DNA of 31,898 nt from Proteocatella sp051653405 (GTDB lineage Bacteria > Bacillota > Clostridia > Peptostreptococcales > Filifactoraceae). Every line of letters starts with the position of its first letter. Within the stretch, counting starts at the first letter, position 1. The stretch is taken from contig JBOFWC010000152.1 of assembly GCA_051653405.1 (NCBI GenBank), positions 1-31,898 on the forward strand, in the 5' to 3' direction. The notes beneath the pieces are model-generated. The model was given only the letters and a program-made list of their open reading frames with translations. It was not told where the DNA came from and made no database searches. Below are positions 9,130 to 17,240 of the stretch, one piece after another. Made by a program: the position numbers and the translations under genes.

Positions 9130-10491
9130 ATGGGTGATAATGAGATAACCTTAGATGCAGTACTTGAGAGCTCTTTTGATGGAATATACATAACCGATGG
9201 TGAGGCTAATACAATAAAACTAAACAAAGCCTACGAAAATATGACGGGACTTAAACGAGAAGAAGTTTTGAATAAAAATATGAAAGATCTTGTCGATAAT
9301 AATGTGATTTCAAAATCGGGTTCAATAATGGCTATAAAAAATAAAAAGCCGGTGACACTCTGCCAGGCATTTAAAACAGGAAAAAGAGCAATAATAAGTA
9401 GTTCTCCGGTGTTTGACAGCGAAGGAAATGTTATAATGGTAGTCACCAATGTGCGAGATATGACGGAGATATATCGTTTAAGGGAAGAGATGGAAGAAAA
9501 AGAGAGGCACACTTCAAAACTAAATGCGGAACTTGAGATTATAAAGTCAAAAATGGCAAATAGGGATGATATTGTAGCTTCGGATGAAAATACGCTTAAT
9601 GTCCTTCATCTGGCAAACAAGGTGTCAGAGCTTGATACACCCGTAATTCTTTTTGGAGAAACTGGGGTAGGAAAAGAAGTTTTTGCACAGTACATATACA
9701 GAAGTAGCAGCCGAAGTAAGGAACGTTTTATAAAAGTAAATTGTGCCGCTATCCCTCACAATTTAATAGAGAGTGAACTTTTTGGATATGCTTCAGGAGC
9801 ATTTACAGGAGCCGATAAAAATGGCAAGATGGGACTTTTTGAACTTGCAGACAAGGGAACTATATTTTTGGATGAAATTGGAGAGCTTCCACTTGAGATG
9901 CAGTCAAAGATACTTAGGGTGCTTCAGGAGAAAGAGATAAAGCGGGTAGGAAGTCCTTCATCTATAGCAATAGATGTAAGAGTTATTGCGGCTACAAATA
10001 GAGATCTAAAAGAGATGGTGAAAGCTAAAACCTTTAGAGAAGATTTATACTATAGGCTTGTGGTTTTTCCTATAACTATTCCTCCGCTTAGAGAGCGAAT
10101 TCATGATATAGAGCCACTTGTAAATATATTTACAGATAAGATAAATAAGAAGTATAGATTTAATAAGAGCTTTACAGATGAAGCAATAGAGCTTTTAAAG
10201 TCTTACAGCTGGCCGGGAAATATAAGAGAACTTGTAAATGTAGTAGAACGAGCGCTCATAATAAGTAGCCGAGATCAGATTTACTCAAGCGAACTTCCTA
10301 TGGCAGAAAAAAATGACGTGAAAACCGTGCTTAGAAGCAGTAAAAATCTAAAGGACATAATAGAAGAGATAGAATACGAATATATAACTGCGGCCTATGA
10401 GGAATATAAGAATGTGAGAGAGGCAGCGGCGAGTCTTGGAATGGATGCATCTACCTTTGTCAGAAAGCGTAAAAAATATTTAAAAAAATAG
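9130..10491 (+). CDS. PAS-domain sigma-54-dependent transcriptional activator (likely regulator of abfD-abfT)
   Basis: A 453-aa bacterial enhancer-binding protein. Residues about 8-113 form a PAS sensor (VLESSFDGIYITDGEANTIKLNKAYENMTG). A short coiled coil follows (about 114-145). The AAA+ domain has Walker A GETGVGKE (176-183), the sigma-54 contact loop GAFTGA (223-228), Walker B GTIFLDEIGE (243-252) and the sensor WPGNIREL (361-368). A Fis-type helix-turn-helix is at about 427-450. All residues needed for sigma-54 activation look intact. Start 9130 is chosen over an in-frame ATG at 9094 because it has GAGGGAA before it and begins at the PAS domain. It sits directly before a near-consensus sigma-54 promoter for abfD, so it probably activates that operon, perhaps sensing 4-hydroxybutyrate or a CoA product through PAS. 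Confidence 0.92.
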   Translation: MGDNEITLDAVLESSFDGIYITDGEANTIKLNKAYENMTGLKREEVLNKNMKDLVDNNVISKSGSIMAIKNKKPVTLCQAFKTGKRAIISSSPVFDSEGNVIMVVTNVRDMTEIYRLREEMEEKERHTSKLNAELEIIKSKMANRDDIVASDENTLNVLHLANKVSELDTPVILFGETGVGKEVFAQYIYRSSSRSKERFIKVNCAAIPHNLIESELFGYASGAFTGADKNGKMGLFELADKGTIFLDEIGELPLEMQSKILRVLQEKEIKRVGSPSSIAIDVRVIAATNRDLKEMVKAKTFREDLYYRLVVFPITIPPLRERIHDIEPLVNIFTDKINKKYRFNKSFTDEAIELLKSYSWPGNIRELVNVVERALIISSRDQIYSSELPMAEKNDVKTVLRSSKNLKDIIEEIEYEYITAAYEEYKNVREAAASLGMDASTFVRKRKKYLKK

Positions 10492-10501
10492 TGTTGCGTT
10501 A

Positions 10502-10518
10502 TTGCAACGGCGTTGCAA
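10502..10518. promoter_or_regulatory. Candidate upstream activator site (17-bp perfect palindrome)
   Basis: TTGCAACGGCGTTGCAA is a perfect palindrome around a central G. A related half, GTTGC-N6-GCAAC, overlaps it on the left (10493-10508), giving three alternating GTTGC/GCAAC elements. It is about 215 bp upstream of the sigma-54 promoter, a usual distance for an enhancer-binding protein site, and it directly follows the activator gene. Confidence 0.55.
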
Positions 10519-10540
10519 AAATGAAACACCTAAAATTGTT

Positions 10541-10586
10541 AAAAGAATGTCTTTTGTTGCGAAAATGCATCAAGGGGCATTCTTTT
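10541..10586 (+). terminator. Terminator of the sigma-54 activator gene
   Basis: The arms AAAAGAATGTCTTTTG and CAAGGGGCATTCTTTT pair along all 16 positions, with several G-T pairs, around a 14-base loop that itself contains TGC/GCA. The stem runs into TTCTTTT. It separates the activator gene from abfD. Confidence 0.7.
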
Positions 10587-10734
10587 AGTACATAAAACTG
10601 TATGCGAGACAAGGAAATATCTTTAAATTCTGCCTAGGAGTTGAATATTTTAAAATTAAAATTTAAATATATATACTCATATGCATTGAAAATATTGAGT
10701 TTCAAATCATGCGTAGCTTACGGCAGGAGAAACT

Positions 10735-10750
10735 TGGCACAGAAGTTGCT
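10735..10750 (+). promoter_or_regulatory. Sigma-54 (RpoN) promoter of the abfD operon
   Basis: TGGCAC (10735-10740), five bases, then TTGCT (10746-10750) matches the -24/-12 consensus TGGCAC-N5-TTGCW with GG (10736-10737) and GC (10748-10749) at the correct 10-base offset. It is the only such site seen before abfD, leaves a leader of roughly 60 bases, and lies just downstream of a sigma-54 activator gene. Confidence 0.85.
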
Positions 10751-10817
10751 TTTATATACAAGTGTTAACAATTAAACTTTTTAAATTATATATTTATATA
10801 TAGAAAGGATGATTAAA

Positions 10818-12269
10818 ATGGCACTTATGACAGGAGAGCAATATATCGAAAGTATGAGAAAAATGAATATGCAGGTTTATATGTTTGGGAAAAAGATTGA
10901 GAATCCCGTGGATGATCCAATTTTAAGACCATCATTAAATTCTGTAAGAGCTACATATGATTTAGCACAGATTCCAGAATATCAGGAGCTAATGACAGCA
11001 AAATCTCCATTTACAGGAGAAGTTGTAAATAGATTTATGCACATTCATGAGAATACAGGAGACCTTATAAAAAAAGTGAAAATGCAGAGACTTTTAGGTC
11101 AAAAAACTGCATCATGTTTCCAAAGATGTGTAGGAATGGACGCATTTAACGCAGTATATAGCACAACTTATGAAACTGATAAAAAATATGGAACTTCATA
11201 CCATAAAAACTTTTTAGAGTATTTAAAATACTGTCAAAAAAATGACCTTACTGTAGATGGAGCGATGACTGACCCTAAGGGAGATCGTTCATTACCGCCA
11301 CACAAACAGGAAGACCCAGATTTATTCCTTAGAGTAGTAGAAAGAAGAGAAGACGGTATCGTAGTAAGAGGCGCCAAAGCACATCAAACAGGCGCTATAA
11401 ATTCACATGAAATTATAATAATGCCTACAATTGCAATGTCACCAGAGGATAAAGATTATGCAGTTTCATTTGCAGTACCAATGGATACTAAGGGTATATT
11501 CATGATAATTGGCCGTCAGTCATGCGATACTAGAAAACTTGAAGGTAGCACTATGGATGTAGGAAATAGTGAATATGGCGGAATGGAAGCCCTTGTTATA
11601 TTTGAAGACGTATTTGTACCAAATGATAGAATTTTCCAAAATGGCGAGACTGATTTTGCAGGAATGCTTGTGGAAAGATTTGCAGGCTATCATAGACAGA
11701 GCTACGGTGGATGTAAAGTTGGTGTGGGCGATGTGCTTATTGGAGCAGCAGCTACAGCGGCAGACTACAATGGAGCTACAAAAGCATCTCATATAAAAGA
11801 TAAGCTTATAGAGATGACTCATCTAAATGAAACTCTATACTGCTGTGGTATAGCATGTTCAGCAGAGGGAACTGTAACGGAATCTGGAAACTATATGATA
11901 GATCTATTACTTGCAAATGTATGTAAGCAAAACGTAACTCGCTTCCCTTATGAAATCGTAAGACTGGCAGAGGATATTGCAGGTGGACTTATGGTTACCG
12001 CTCCATCTGAGGCAGATTTTAGAGATCCAAAGATTGGACCATATGTAGAAAAATATCTAAAAGGGTCAAGTAAGGTTTCTACAGAAAATAGATTAAAAAT
12101 GCTTAGACTTATAGAAAACATGTCCCTTGGAGCAGCGGCAGTAGGATACAGAACAGAATCGCTACATGGCGCAGGTTCACCACAGGCTCAAAGAATTATG
12201 ATAGCACGTCAGGGCAATTTAGAGATGAAAAAACAGCTTGCTAAAGCAATTGCAAAAATAGAAGAATAG
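10818..12269 (+). CDS. abfD: 4-hydroxybutyryl-CoA dehydratase / vinylacetyl-CoA isomerase
   Basis: Converts 4-hydroxybutyryl-CoA to crotonyl-CoA using a [4Fe-4S] cluster and FAD in a ketyl-radical mechanism. The 483-aa protein matches the Clostridium aminobutyricum enzyme along its length (MTGEQYIESMRKMNMQVYMFG, KVKMQRLLGQKTASCFQRC, VRGAKAHQTGAINSHE, VERFAGYHRQSYGGCKVG, TRFPYEIVRLAEDIAGG, YRTESLHGAGSPQAQR). The cluster ligands are present: Cys100, Cys104, His292 and Cys299. Start 10818 is chosen because GAAAGGA at 10803-10809 overlaps an earlier ATG at 10809 and is well spaced for 10818. The gene follows a sigma-54 promoter and precedes the CoA-transferase by 9 bases. It is homologous to 4-hydroxyphenylacetate 3-hydroxylases but the cluster ligands settle the assignment. 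Confidence 0.96.
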   Translation: MALMTGEQYIESMRKMNMQVYMFGKKIENPVDDPILRPSLNSVRATYDLAQIPEYQELMTAKSPFTGEVVNRFMHIHENTGDLIKKVKMQRLLGQKTASCFQRCVGMDAFNAVYSTTYETDKKYGTSYHKNFLEYLKYCQKNDLTVDGAMTDPKGDRSLPPHKQEDPDLFLRVVERREDGIVVRGAKAHQTGAINSHEIIIMPTIAMSPEDKDYAVSFAVPMDTKGIFMIIGRQSCDTRKLEGSTMDVGNSEYGGMEALVIFEDVFVPNDRIFQNGETDFAGMLVERFAGYHRQSYGGCKVGVGDVLIGAAATAADYNGATKASHIKDKLIEMTHLNETLYCCGIACSAEGTVTESGNYMIDLLLANVCKQNVTRFPYEIVRLAEDIAGGLMVTAPSEADFRDPKIGPYVEKYLKGSSKVSTENRLKMLRLIENMSLGAAAVGYRTESLHGAGSPQAQRIMIARQGNLEMKKQLAKAIAKIEE

Positions 12270-12278
12270 AGGGCTGCT

Positions 12279-13580
12279 ATGGATTGGAGAACAGTATATC
12301 AGAGCAGACTTGTAAACGCAGATAAAGCGCTAGATGAAGTAAAATCTCATAGCCGCATAGTATTTGGACATGCCGCCGGAGAACCAAAACATATTGTAGA
12401 GTCTCTTGTAGCTAAAAAAGCGCAGTATGAAGCTGTGGAGATAGTCCATATGGTATCGCTTGGAAGCAGTGAATATGCTAAGCCAGGTATGGAAGCACAC
12501 TTTAGACATAATGCCCTATTTGTGGGAGGTGGCACAAGAAAAGCGGTAGAAGATGGAAGAGCTGATTTTACGCCATGCTTCTTTCATGAAGTTCCAAACT
12601 TCTTTAAAGATGGAAGCCTTCCTGTAGATACAGCGCTTATACAGGTGACTCATCCTGATGAAGAAGGCTTTGTAAGTCTTGGAGTATCAGTAGATTATAC
12701 CCTGGGAGCAGCAAAAAATGCAAAAAAAGTAATTGCCCAGGTAAACAATATGATGCCAAGAACCGGTGGAGATAGCAGACTTCATGTCTCAGAAATAGAT
12801 TATTTTGTAGAGCATGACGAACCTATTTTTGAATTAACCCCTCCGAAAATAGGAGAAGTAGAAAAAGCTATTGGCGAAAACTGTGCGAAGCTTATAAATG
12901 ATGGAGATACGCTTCAACTTGGAATAGGTGCAATTCCAGATGCGGTACTACTTTTCTTAAAAGATAAGAAGGATCTTGGGATACACTCTGAAATGATTTC
13001 TGACGGAGTGTTAGAACTTGTAAAAGCAGGTGTTATAACCAATGCTAAGAAGAGTATTCACAAGGGAAAGAGTATAGTGACCTTCCTTATGGGAACTCAA
13101 AAACTTTACGATTATGTAAATAATAATCCAGAAGTAGAACTTTATCCAGTAGATTATGTAAATAATCCTGTGACGGTTATGAAAAATGAAAATATAGTAG
13201 TGATAAATTCCTGTGTACAAGTTGATTTAATGGGACAGGTAGCTTCTGAATCGGTAGGCCTAAAACAGATAAGTGGAACTGGCGGGCAGGTTGATTTTGT
13301 AAGAGGGGCCGCTATGGCAGCGGGAGGAAGAGCTATAATGGCAATGCCTTCTACGGCAGCAAAGGGAACCGTATCAAAGATAGTGCCGCTTTTAGATGAG
13401 GGCGCAGCAGTTACGACGCTTAGAACTGATGTAGACTATATAGTAACCGAATACGGAATAGCAGCACTGAAGGGAAAAAGCCTGAGAGAAAGAGCGAGAG
13501 CACTCATTGAGATAACTCATCCAAATTTTAGAGACCAGCTTAAGTCTGTGTACGAAGACCGTTTTAAAGAGCCATTTTAA
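12279..13580 (+). CDS. abfT: 4-hydroxybutyrate CoA-transferase
   Basis: Transfers CoA from acetyl-CoA or butyryl-CoA to 4-hydroxybutyrate, giving the substrate of AbfD. The 433-aa protein is of the acetyl-CoA hydrolase/transferase family and close in length to C. aminobutyricum AbfT (438 aa). The catalytic glutamate is Glu238 in GIHSEMISDG, the same number as reported for AbfT. The oxyanion/CoA-site glycine-rich stretch SGTGGQVDFVRGA and the C-terminal VTEYGIAALKGKSLRERA are also present. The short spacing after abfD and the GAGGGC ribosome site indicate one operon. No 4-hydroxybutyrate dehydrogenase (abfH) or succinate-semialdehyde dehydrogenase gene is in the window, so 4-hydroxybutyrate probably comes from outside or from a distant locus. 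Confidence 0.94.
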   Translation: MDWRTVYQSRLVNADKALDEVKSHSRIVFGHAAGEPKHIVESLVAKKAQYEAVEIVHMVSLGSSEYAKPGMEAHFRHNALFVGGGTRKAVEDGRADFTPCFFHEVPNFFKDGSLPVDTALIQVTHPDEEGFVSLGVSVDYTLGAAKNAKKVIAQVNNMMPRTGGDSRLHVSEIDYFVEHDEPIFELTPPKIGEVEKAIGENCAKLINDGDTLQLGIGAIPDAVLLFLKDKKDLGIHSEMISDGVLELVKAGVITNAKKSIHKGKSIVTFLMGTQKLYDYVNNNPEVELYPVDYVNNPVTVMKNENIVVINSCVQVDLMGQVASESVGLKQISGTGGQVDFVRGAAMAAGGRAIMAMPSTAAKGTVSKIVPLLDEGAAVTTLRTDVDYIVTEYGIAALKGKSLRERARALIEITHPNFRDQLKSVYEDRFKEPF

Positions 13581-13632
13581 AGAAATATTTTAAAAATACC
13601 TTTTAAAAATATAATCAGTTATTGAAACATAA

Positions 13633-13658
13633 GAGAGGTCGGCAGGTGCCGGCTTCTC
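13633..13658 (+). other. GC-rich hairpin between abfT and the permease gene
   Basis: GAGAGGTCGGC and GCCGGCTTCTC pair over 11 positions (two G-T pairs) around AGGT. No T run follows (ATAAAAGG), so it is not a standard terminator. It could be an attenuating or mRNA-stabilising hairpin that sets different levels of the enzymes and the transporter. Confidence 0.5.
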
Positions 13659-13754
13659 ATAAAAGGAATTATGTTAAAAATTTAATTATAGAATTTGATA
13701 TATAATAACACTATTATAATCTAATTATAAATTAGTAGAAGGAGTATTTTTTAT

Positions 13755-15173
13755 ATGGAAAACAAAAAAACTTCAAAGCATACGGCAACCGTAGGAAAAG
13801 AGCAGCCGTATATACCAGCAGGGCCTTTTAAAGTTAGACTTCCATTTATTCATTATAGATTTGAAATAGCAGACTATATTCAGGGGCTTATAATGTGTGC
13901 AGTCTGTTTAGGTGCAATACCTATGCTTACAGAAAATCTTGGAATGCCGTTTGAGGTAGCACTTGCAATAGTTACGCTTAATGGAATGCTATACTGTATA
14001 CATACATTGCTAGGAGACCCAGTGGTACCTGGGTGGATAACGCCAGCAATACCGCTATTAATTGCATACTGTCTAACATTTCCTGAAGGAGCAGAAAGAA
14101 TGCAGGCACTTATTGCCTTTGAAATTACGCTGGGACTATTTTCTATATTTCTTGGAATTACGGGAGTAGCTTCAAAAATAGTATCGATAGTACCAAATGC
14201 AGTAAAATCAGGAATAATACTTGGAGCAGGCTTTTCTGCAATCTATATGATATTTAAAGAGGGTGGAAAATTTGAAAAAGCTCCAATTACAATTGCAATA
14301 TGTCTTATAGTGGCATTTTATTTACTGTTTTCAAATGGCTTCAAAAAGCTATCTCAAAAGAATAAGTTTTGGAAGACTATTGCAAATGTAGGGATTCTTC
14401 CAGCGGTACTTATCGCTATAATAGTAGGGCCAATAACTGGAGAAACTGCTATGCCAGCAGTAGAGTGGGGATTTAGTATACCTGCCTATGGCGAACTATT
14501 TAGAAATTGGGTTCCTTGGGGGGCAATAGGCTGGCCGTCACTTTCAAAATATATTGCATCTATTCCAACTGTAATTGCAATCTATATAGTACTCTTTGGA
14601 GACGTTGTTCAAAGTAAAGCGCTAGTACATGATGCTGACATGGCAAGGCCTGATGAAATAATAGATTATAATCCAAATAGAGCCCACCTTATTTTTGGAC
14701 TAAGAAATACTATAATGGGCTGTATGGGTCCAGATATAACAATGTGTGGTCCTCTTTGGGCAGCTATGCAGGTCGTAGTATGTGAACGCTACAAAAAAGG
14801 GAAAGAGAGTATGCAATCACTTTTTGGAGGAGCAGCAAGCTTTAGATTTGGAACGCTTACAGGCTATTTTTTACTTCCAATAGTTACACTTGTAACCCCA
14901 ATACTTCCAATAGCCCTTGCGCTTACTATGATAGTTCAGGGATTTGTAAGTGTTAAGATAGGAGCACTTCAAGCTAAGAGCTTTACCGATTTAGGAATCG
15001 CAGGTATAATAGGGGGCGTACTCTTGGCAAAAGGTTCAGCTTATGCTCTTGGAATCGGAATTGTATGTTGCATCCTAGCATATGGAAAAGATTTTGTAAA
15101 AGGAGATACTACATTTGGACATCTTTGGTCACCTGAAGTAGAACTTCTTACTGCAGAAGACGAAGCGCTATAA
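13755..15173 (+). CDS. NCS2-like (xanthine/uracil permease superfamily) transporter, possible 4-hydroxybutyrate uptake
   Basis: A 472-aa integral membrane protein with roughly 12-14 hydrophobic segments. The region FGDVVQSKALVHDAD ... NRAHLIFGLRNTIMGCMGPDITMCGPLWAAMQVVVCERY (about 281-350) has the spacing of the NCS2 substrate-site region (helices 8-10), but the residues that bind nucleobases in UraA-type proteins (the Glu-Asn after the P-x-T motif) are replaced. It is therefore a divergent member and probably not a nucleobase carrier. The gene follows abfT in the same direction after a hairpin, has AGAAGGAG before its ATG, and ends at a strong terminator. Co-location with abfD-abfT suggests it imports 4-hydroxybutyrate or a related short hydroxy acid; this is inference. 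Confidence 0.75.
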   Translation: MENKKTSKHTATVGKEQPYIPAGPFKVRLPFIHYRFEIADYIQGLIMCAVCLGAIPMLTENLGMPFEVALAIVTLNGMLYCIHTLLGDPVVPGWITPAIPLLIAYCLTFPEGAERMQALIAFEITLGLFSIFLGITGVASKIVSIVPNAVKSGIILGAGFSAIYMIFKEGGKFEKAPITIAICLIVAFYLLFSNGFKKLSQKNKFWKTIANVGILPAVLIAIIVGPITGETAMPAVEWGFSIPAYGELFRNWVPWGAIGWPSLSKYIASIPTVIAIYIVLFGDVVQSKALVHDADMARPDEIIDYNPNRAHLIFGLRNTIMGCMGPDITMCGPLWAAMQVVVCERYKKGKESMQSLFGGAASFRFGTLTGYFLLPIVTLVTPILPIALALTMIVQGFVSVKIGALQAKSFTDLGIAGIIGGVLLAKGSAYALGIGIVCCILAYGKDFVKGDTTFGHLWSPEVELLTAEDEAL

Positions 15174-15183
15174 TTAAGAAACT

Positions 15184-15247
15184 AAAATCCTAGATTATAT
15201 TCAAAGCTTATAAAAAAGCATCTTGAAAAATAATCTAGGATTTTTTT
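15184..15247 (+). terminator. Terminator of the abfD-abfT-permease operon
   Basis: AAAATCCTAGATTA (15184-15197) pairs with TAATCTAGGATTTT (15231-15244) and runs into a T tract. The loop is long (33 bases). It begins ten bases after the permease stop. Confidence 0.85.
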
Positions 15248-15288
15248 AAGTACGATAATGAACGATAGCATAAATAAATTGTAGTAAA

Positions 15289-15369
15289 TATATTTCCCCG
15301 AATGAATTCTGCAGCCTAGATAATTCCATAATGGAATATCTAGGCGAAGCCATAATGAGGGGGAATTAT
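15289..15369. repeat. Long imperfect palindrome / structured element at the convergent junction
   Basis: The inner arms GCCTAGATAATTCCAT and ATGGAATATCTAGGC (15314-15345) pair fully except for one bulged A. Outer arms TTCCCC (15294-15299) and GGGGAA (15360-15365) close a larger, partly paired stem of about 80 bases. It lies 18 bases past the stop of the minus-strand ferritin-like gene. It may be the 3' hairpin of that operon, or a small palindromic repeat element; without a genome search I cannot tell. Confidence 0.55.
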
Positions 15370-15387
15370 TTATACAATTTAAATATG

Positions 15388-15849
15388 TTATTTTAGATTA
15401 TGCATTTCTGAGATTATAAAATACATATGGTTTTCTTCCTCTTTTATAAGGTTTGAGAATATATATTCCAGCGATGTATCATCTTCAAAAAAATCTTTGA
15501 GAGTTTTATAGATATATACTGAATTCTTTTCTTTTTGAAGTGCATACAGAAAGAATTCTTTTTTTGTAAGGCCTTTTAGAGAATCGTCATCTTCACCAAA
15601 TTTTGGTTTATTTTCGTCAGCATTAATGAATTCTTCAATTTTATCTTGAACAGAGCTAATATCTTTAGTATAAGATGAAAGTTTATCAACAAGATCCTTA
15701 AGGATTTTTATATGATGAACCTCTTCTTTTGAGAATGTTAGCGAAATTTCTGCAAGATTTGAATCTAGTTTTTCGGAAAGCATGAGATACATATCGCCTG
15801 CTTTTTTTTCCTCCATTACAAGTTTTGATAATAGGTCTTTTATTAGCAT
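15388..15849 (-). CDS. Ferritin-like diiron protein (rubrerythrin-type four-helix bundle)
   Basis: A 153-aa all-helical cytosolic protein with the ferritin-like diiron pattern: Glu13 or Glu14 in the first helix, an ExxH in KEEVHH (about 42-46), Glu107 in the third helix (LQKEKNSVYIY), and ExxH Glu138-His141 in KEEENHM. No rubredoxin-type Cys pairs are present, so it is a bare rubrerythrin-like (erythrin) domain. Such proteins act as peroxidases or in iron/oxygen protection. It starts 2 bases after the GT2 gene with AAGGAGG inside that gene's end, so it is co-transcribed with the polysaccharide operon, an unusual place for such a protein. Substrate unknown. Confidence 0.8.
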   Translation of the reverse strand: MLIKDLLSKLVMEEKKAGDMYLMLSEKLDSNLAEISLTFSKEEVHHIKILKDLVDKLSSYTKDISSVQDKIEEFINADENKPKFGEDDDSLKGLTKKEFFLYALQKEKNSVYIYKTLKDFFEDDTSLEYIFSNLIKEEENHMYFIISEMHNLK

Positions 15850-15851
15850 AA

Positions 15852-17240
15852 TTAATCCTCCTTAGATAATGAACTTCTTTTAATACTTCCCCAGCTATGC
15901 TTATTTTTTCTATAATTGAAGAAGGCTGCAAAGCGCCAGAATACAGTGAGCTGTCTATAGCCAAACTGCTCAAATAATGCGATTGTGAATAAACTTGAGA
16001 TTTCACTTGGTTTTTTGTAGCGACTATATGAAATCTCTTCAAGAAATATTGCTGAAAATGAGAATAATATTCCAAATAGATATGCGAGTATAAAAGTGTA
16101 GATTATATTTATATTAGATACTCCGGCTACGATTGAAAATATCAGAAGAAGATATCCAATCATTTCAAATATAGGACCAAATAGTTCTACCATAACAAAA
16201 TAAGGCATGGATAGCATTCCCACAAATCCATATCTAGGATTCAAAAACATTTTTTTATGCCTAAAAAGTGAATCTGCAAGTCCGCGGTGCCATCTTACTC
16301 TTTGAGTTTTTAAGTCCTTAAGGTGATTAGGAGCTTGCGTCCAGCATACTGCATCTGAGGTAAAATCAATTCTATAGGGAATCTTTTTTTCTCTAAACTT
16401 TTCGTGAATTCTTGCAGTGAGTTCCATATCCTCGCCAATGGTTTTTATGTAGCCCCCGACCTCTACTACTGCAGATTTTTTAAAAAGGCCAAATGCTCCA
16501 GAAATTATTAGAAGGGCATTTAAGCTCTGCCAACCAATACGACTAGAAAGAAAAGCACGGAAGTATTCTATAATCTGAAACTTTTCAATAAGTTTATTTG
16601 GAATTTCAGACTTTACAAGCACCCCATTTTTTATGGTGCATCCATTTGCAATTCGTACCATACCACCAACAGCCACAGTTTCCTCATATTTAAGATATGG
16701 TCTAACTATTCTAAAGAGGGCATCTTTTTCTATTATACAGTCAGCATCTATTGCACAAAAAAGTGGGAATCTAGAGGCATTTATGCCAGCATTTAGCGCA
16801 TCTGCTTTACCGCCGTTTATCTTATCTACAACCTTTAAATCGGGATGTTCAAAGGAAGAATAAACTCCAAGAATTTCAGAACAAGGAATTTGGATATTTA
16901 CTTCCATATCTATATTTCTAAGGTTGTAGGCAGATATTATCTTCTTTAAAGTATTATCTTTAGAACCATCATTTACTATAACTATTTCAAAGTTAGGATA
17001 GTCTAAATCTAAAAGTGATTTTAGATTGTCGAGTATAGTTTCCTCCTCATTATAACAGGGAACGATAACCGATATGGGCTTTGTATATTCGCCTGCAGGC
17101 GTTATATCTGAACGTATATTTTTTACAAATCTGTCTAAGCTTCCCCAGGAAATAAGTATCATGAGCATATAGAACAGATTTACAACAATAAAATATATGA
17201 ATAGGGCCTGACCGTACGTATAAATTATATTCTCAATCAT
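15852..17240 (-). CDS. Membrane-bound processive GT2 glycosyltransferase (cellulose/beta-glucan-synthase-like)
   Basis: A 462-aa membrane enzyme. One helix at about 10-32 precedes a cytosolic GT2 domain (about 54-320), and three or four helices follow (about 335-440). Catalytic features of processive synthases are visible: Asp91 in VNDGS, the DxD pair Asp165/Asp167 in AIDADC, the base region GED (270-271), and Q313RVRW317, the Q/RxxRW motif that holds the growing chain. This points to a nucleotide-sugar-using polysaccharide synthase such as a cellulose, beta-glucan, hyaluronan or poly-GlcNAc synthase. The neighbouring GH16-type and TIM-barrel hydrolase genes favour a beta-glucan. The start ATG overlaps the stop of the HEAT-repeat gene by 4 bases. 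No PilZ domain is present, so c-di-GMP control of this chain is not indicated. Confidence 0.88.
   Translation of the reverse strand: MIENIIYTYGQALFIYFIVVNLFYMLMILISWGSLDRFVKNIRSDITPAGEYTKPISVIVPCYNEEETILDNLKSLLDLDYPNFEIVIVNDGSKDNTLKKIISAYNLRNIDMEVNIQIPCSEILGVYSSFEHPDLKVVDKINGGKADALNAGINASRFPLFCAIDADCIIEKDALFRIVRPYLKYEETVAVGGMVRIANGCTIKNGVLVKSEIPNKLIEKFQIIEYFRAFLSSRIGWQSLNALLIISGAFGLFKKSAVVEVGGYIKTIGEDMELTARIHEKFREKKIPYRIDFTSDAVCWTQAPNHLKDLKTQRVRWHRGLADSLFRHKKMFLNPRYGFVGMLSMPYFVMVELFGPIFEMIGYLLLIFSIVAGVSNINIIYTFILAYLFGILFSFSAIFLEEISYSRYKKPSEISSLFTIALFEQFGYRQLTVFWRFAAFFNYRKNKHSWGSIKRSSLSKED

Noticed and set aside
12347..12535. Open frames on the strand opposite large genes, e.g. opposite abfT, hscC, abfD and the Mo subunit
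   Set aside because: They lie wholly inside strongly supported genes, lack ribosome sites and show no protein family features.
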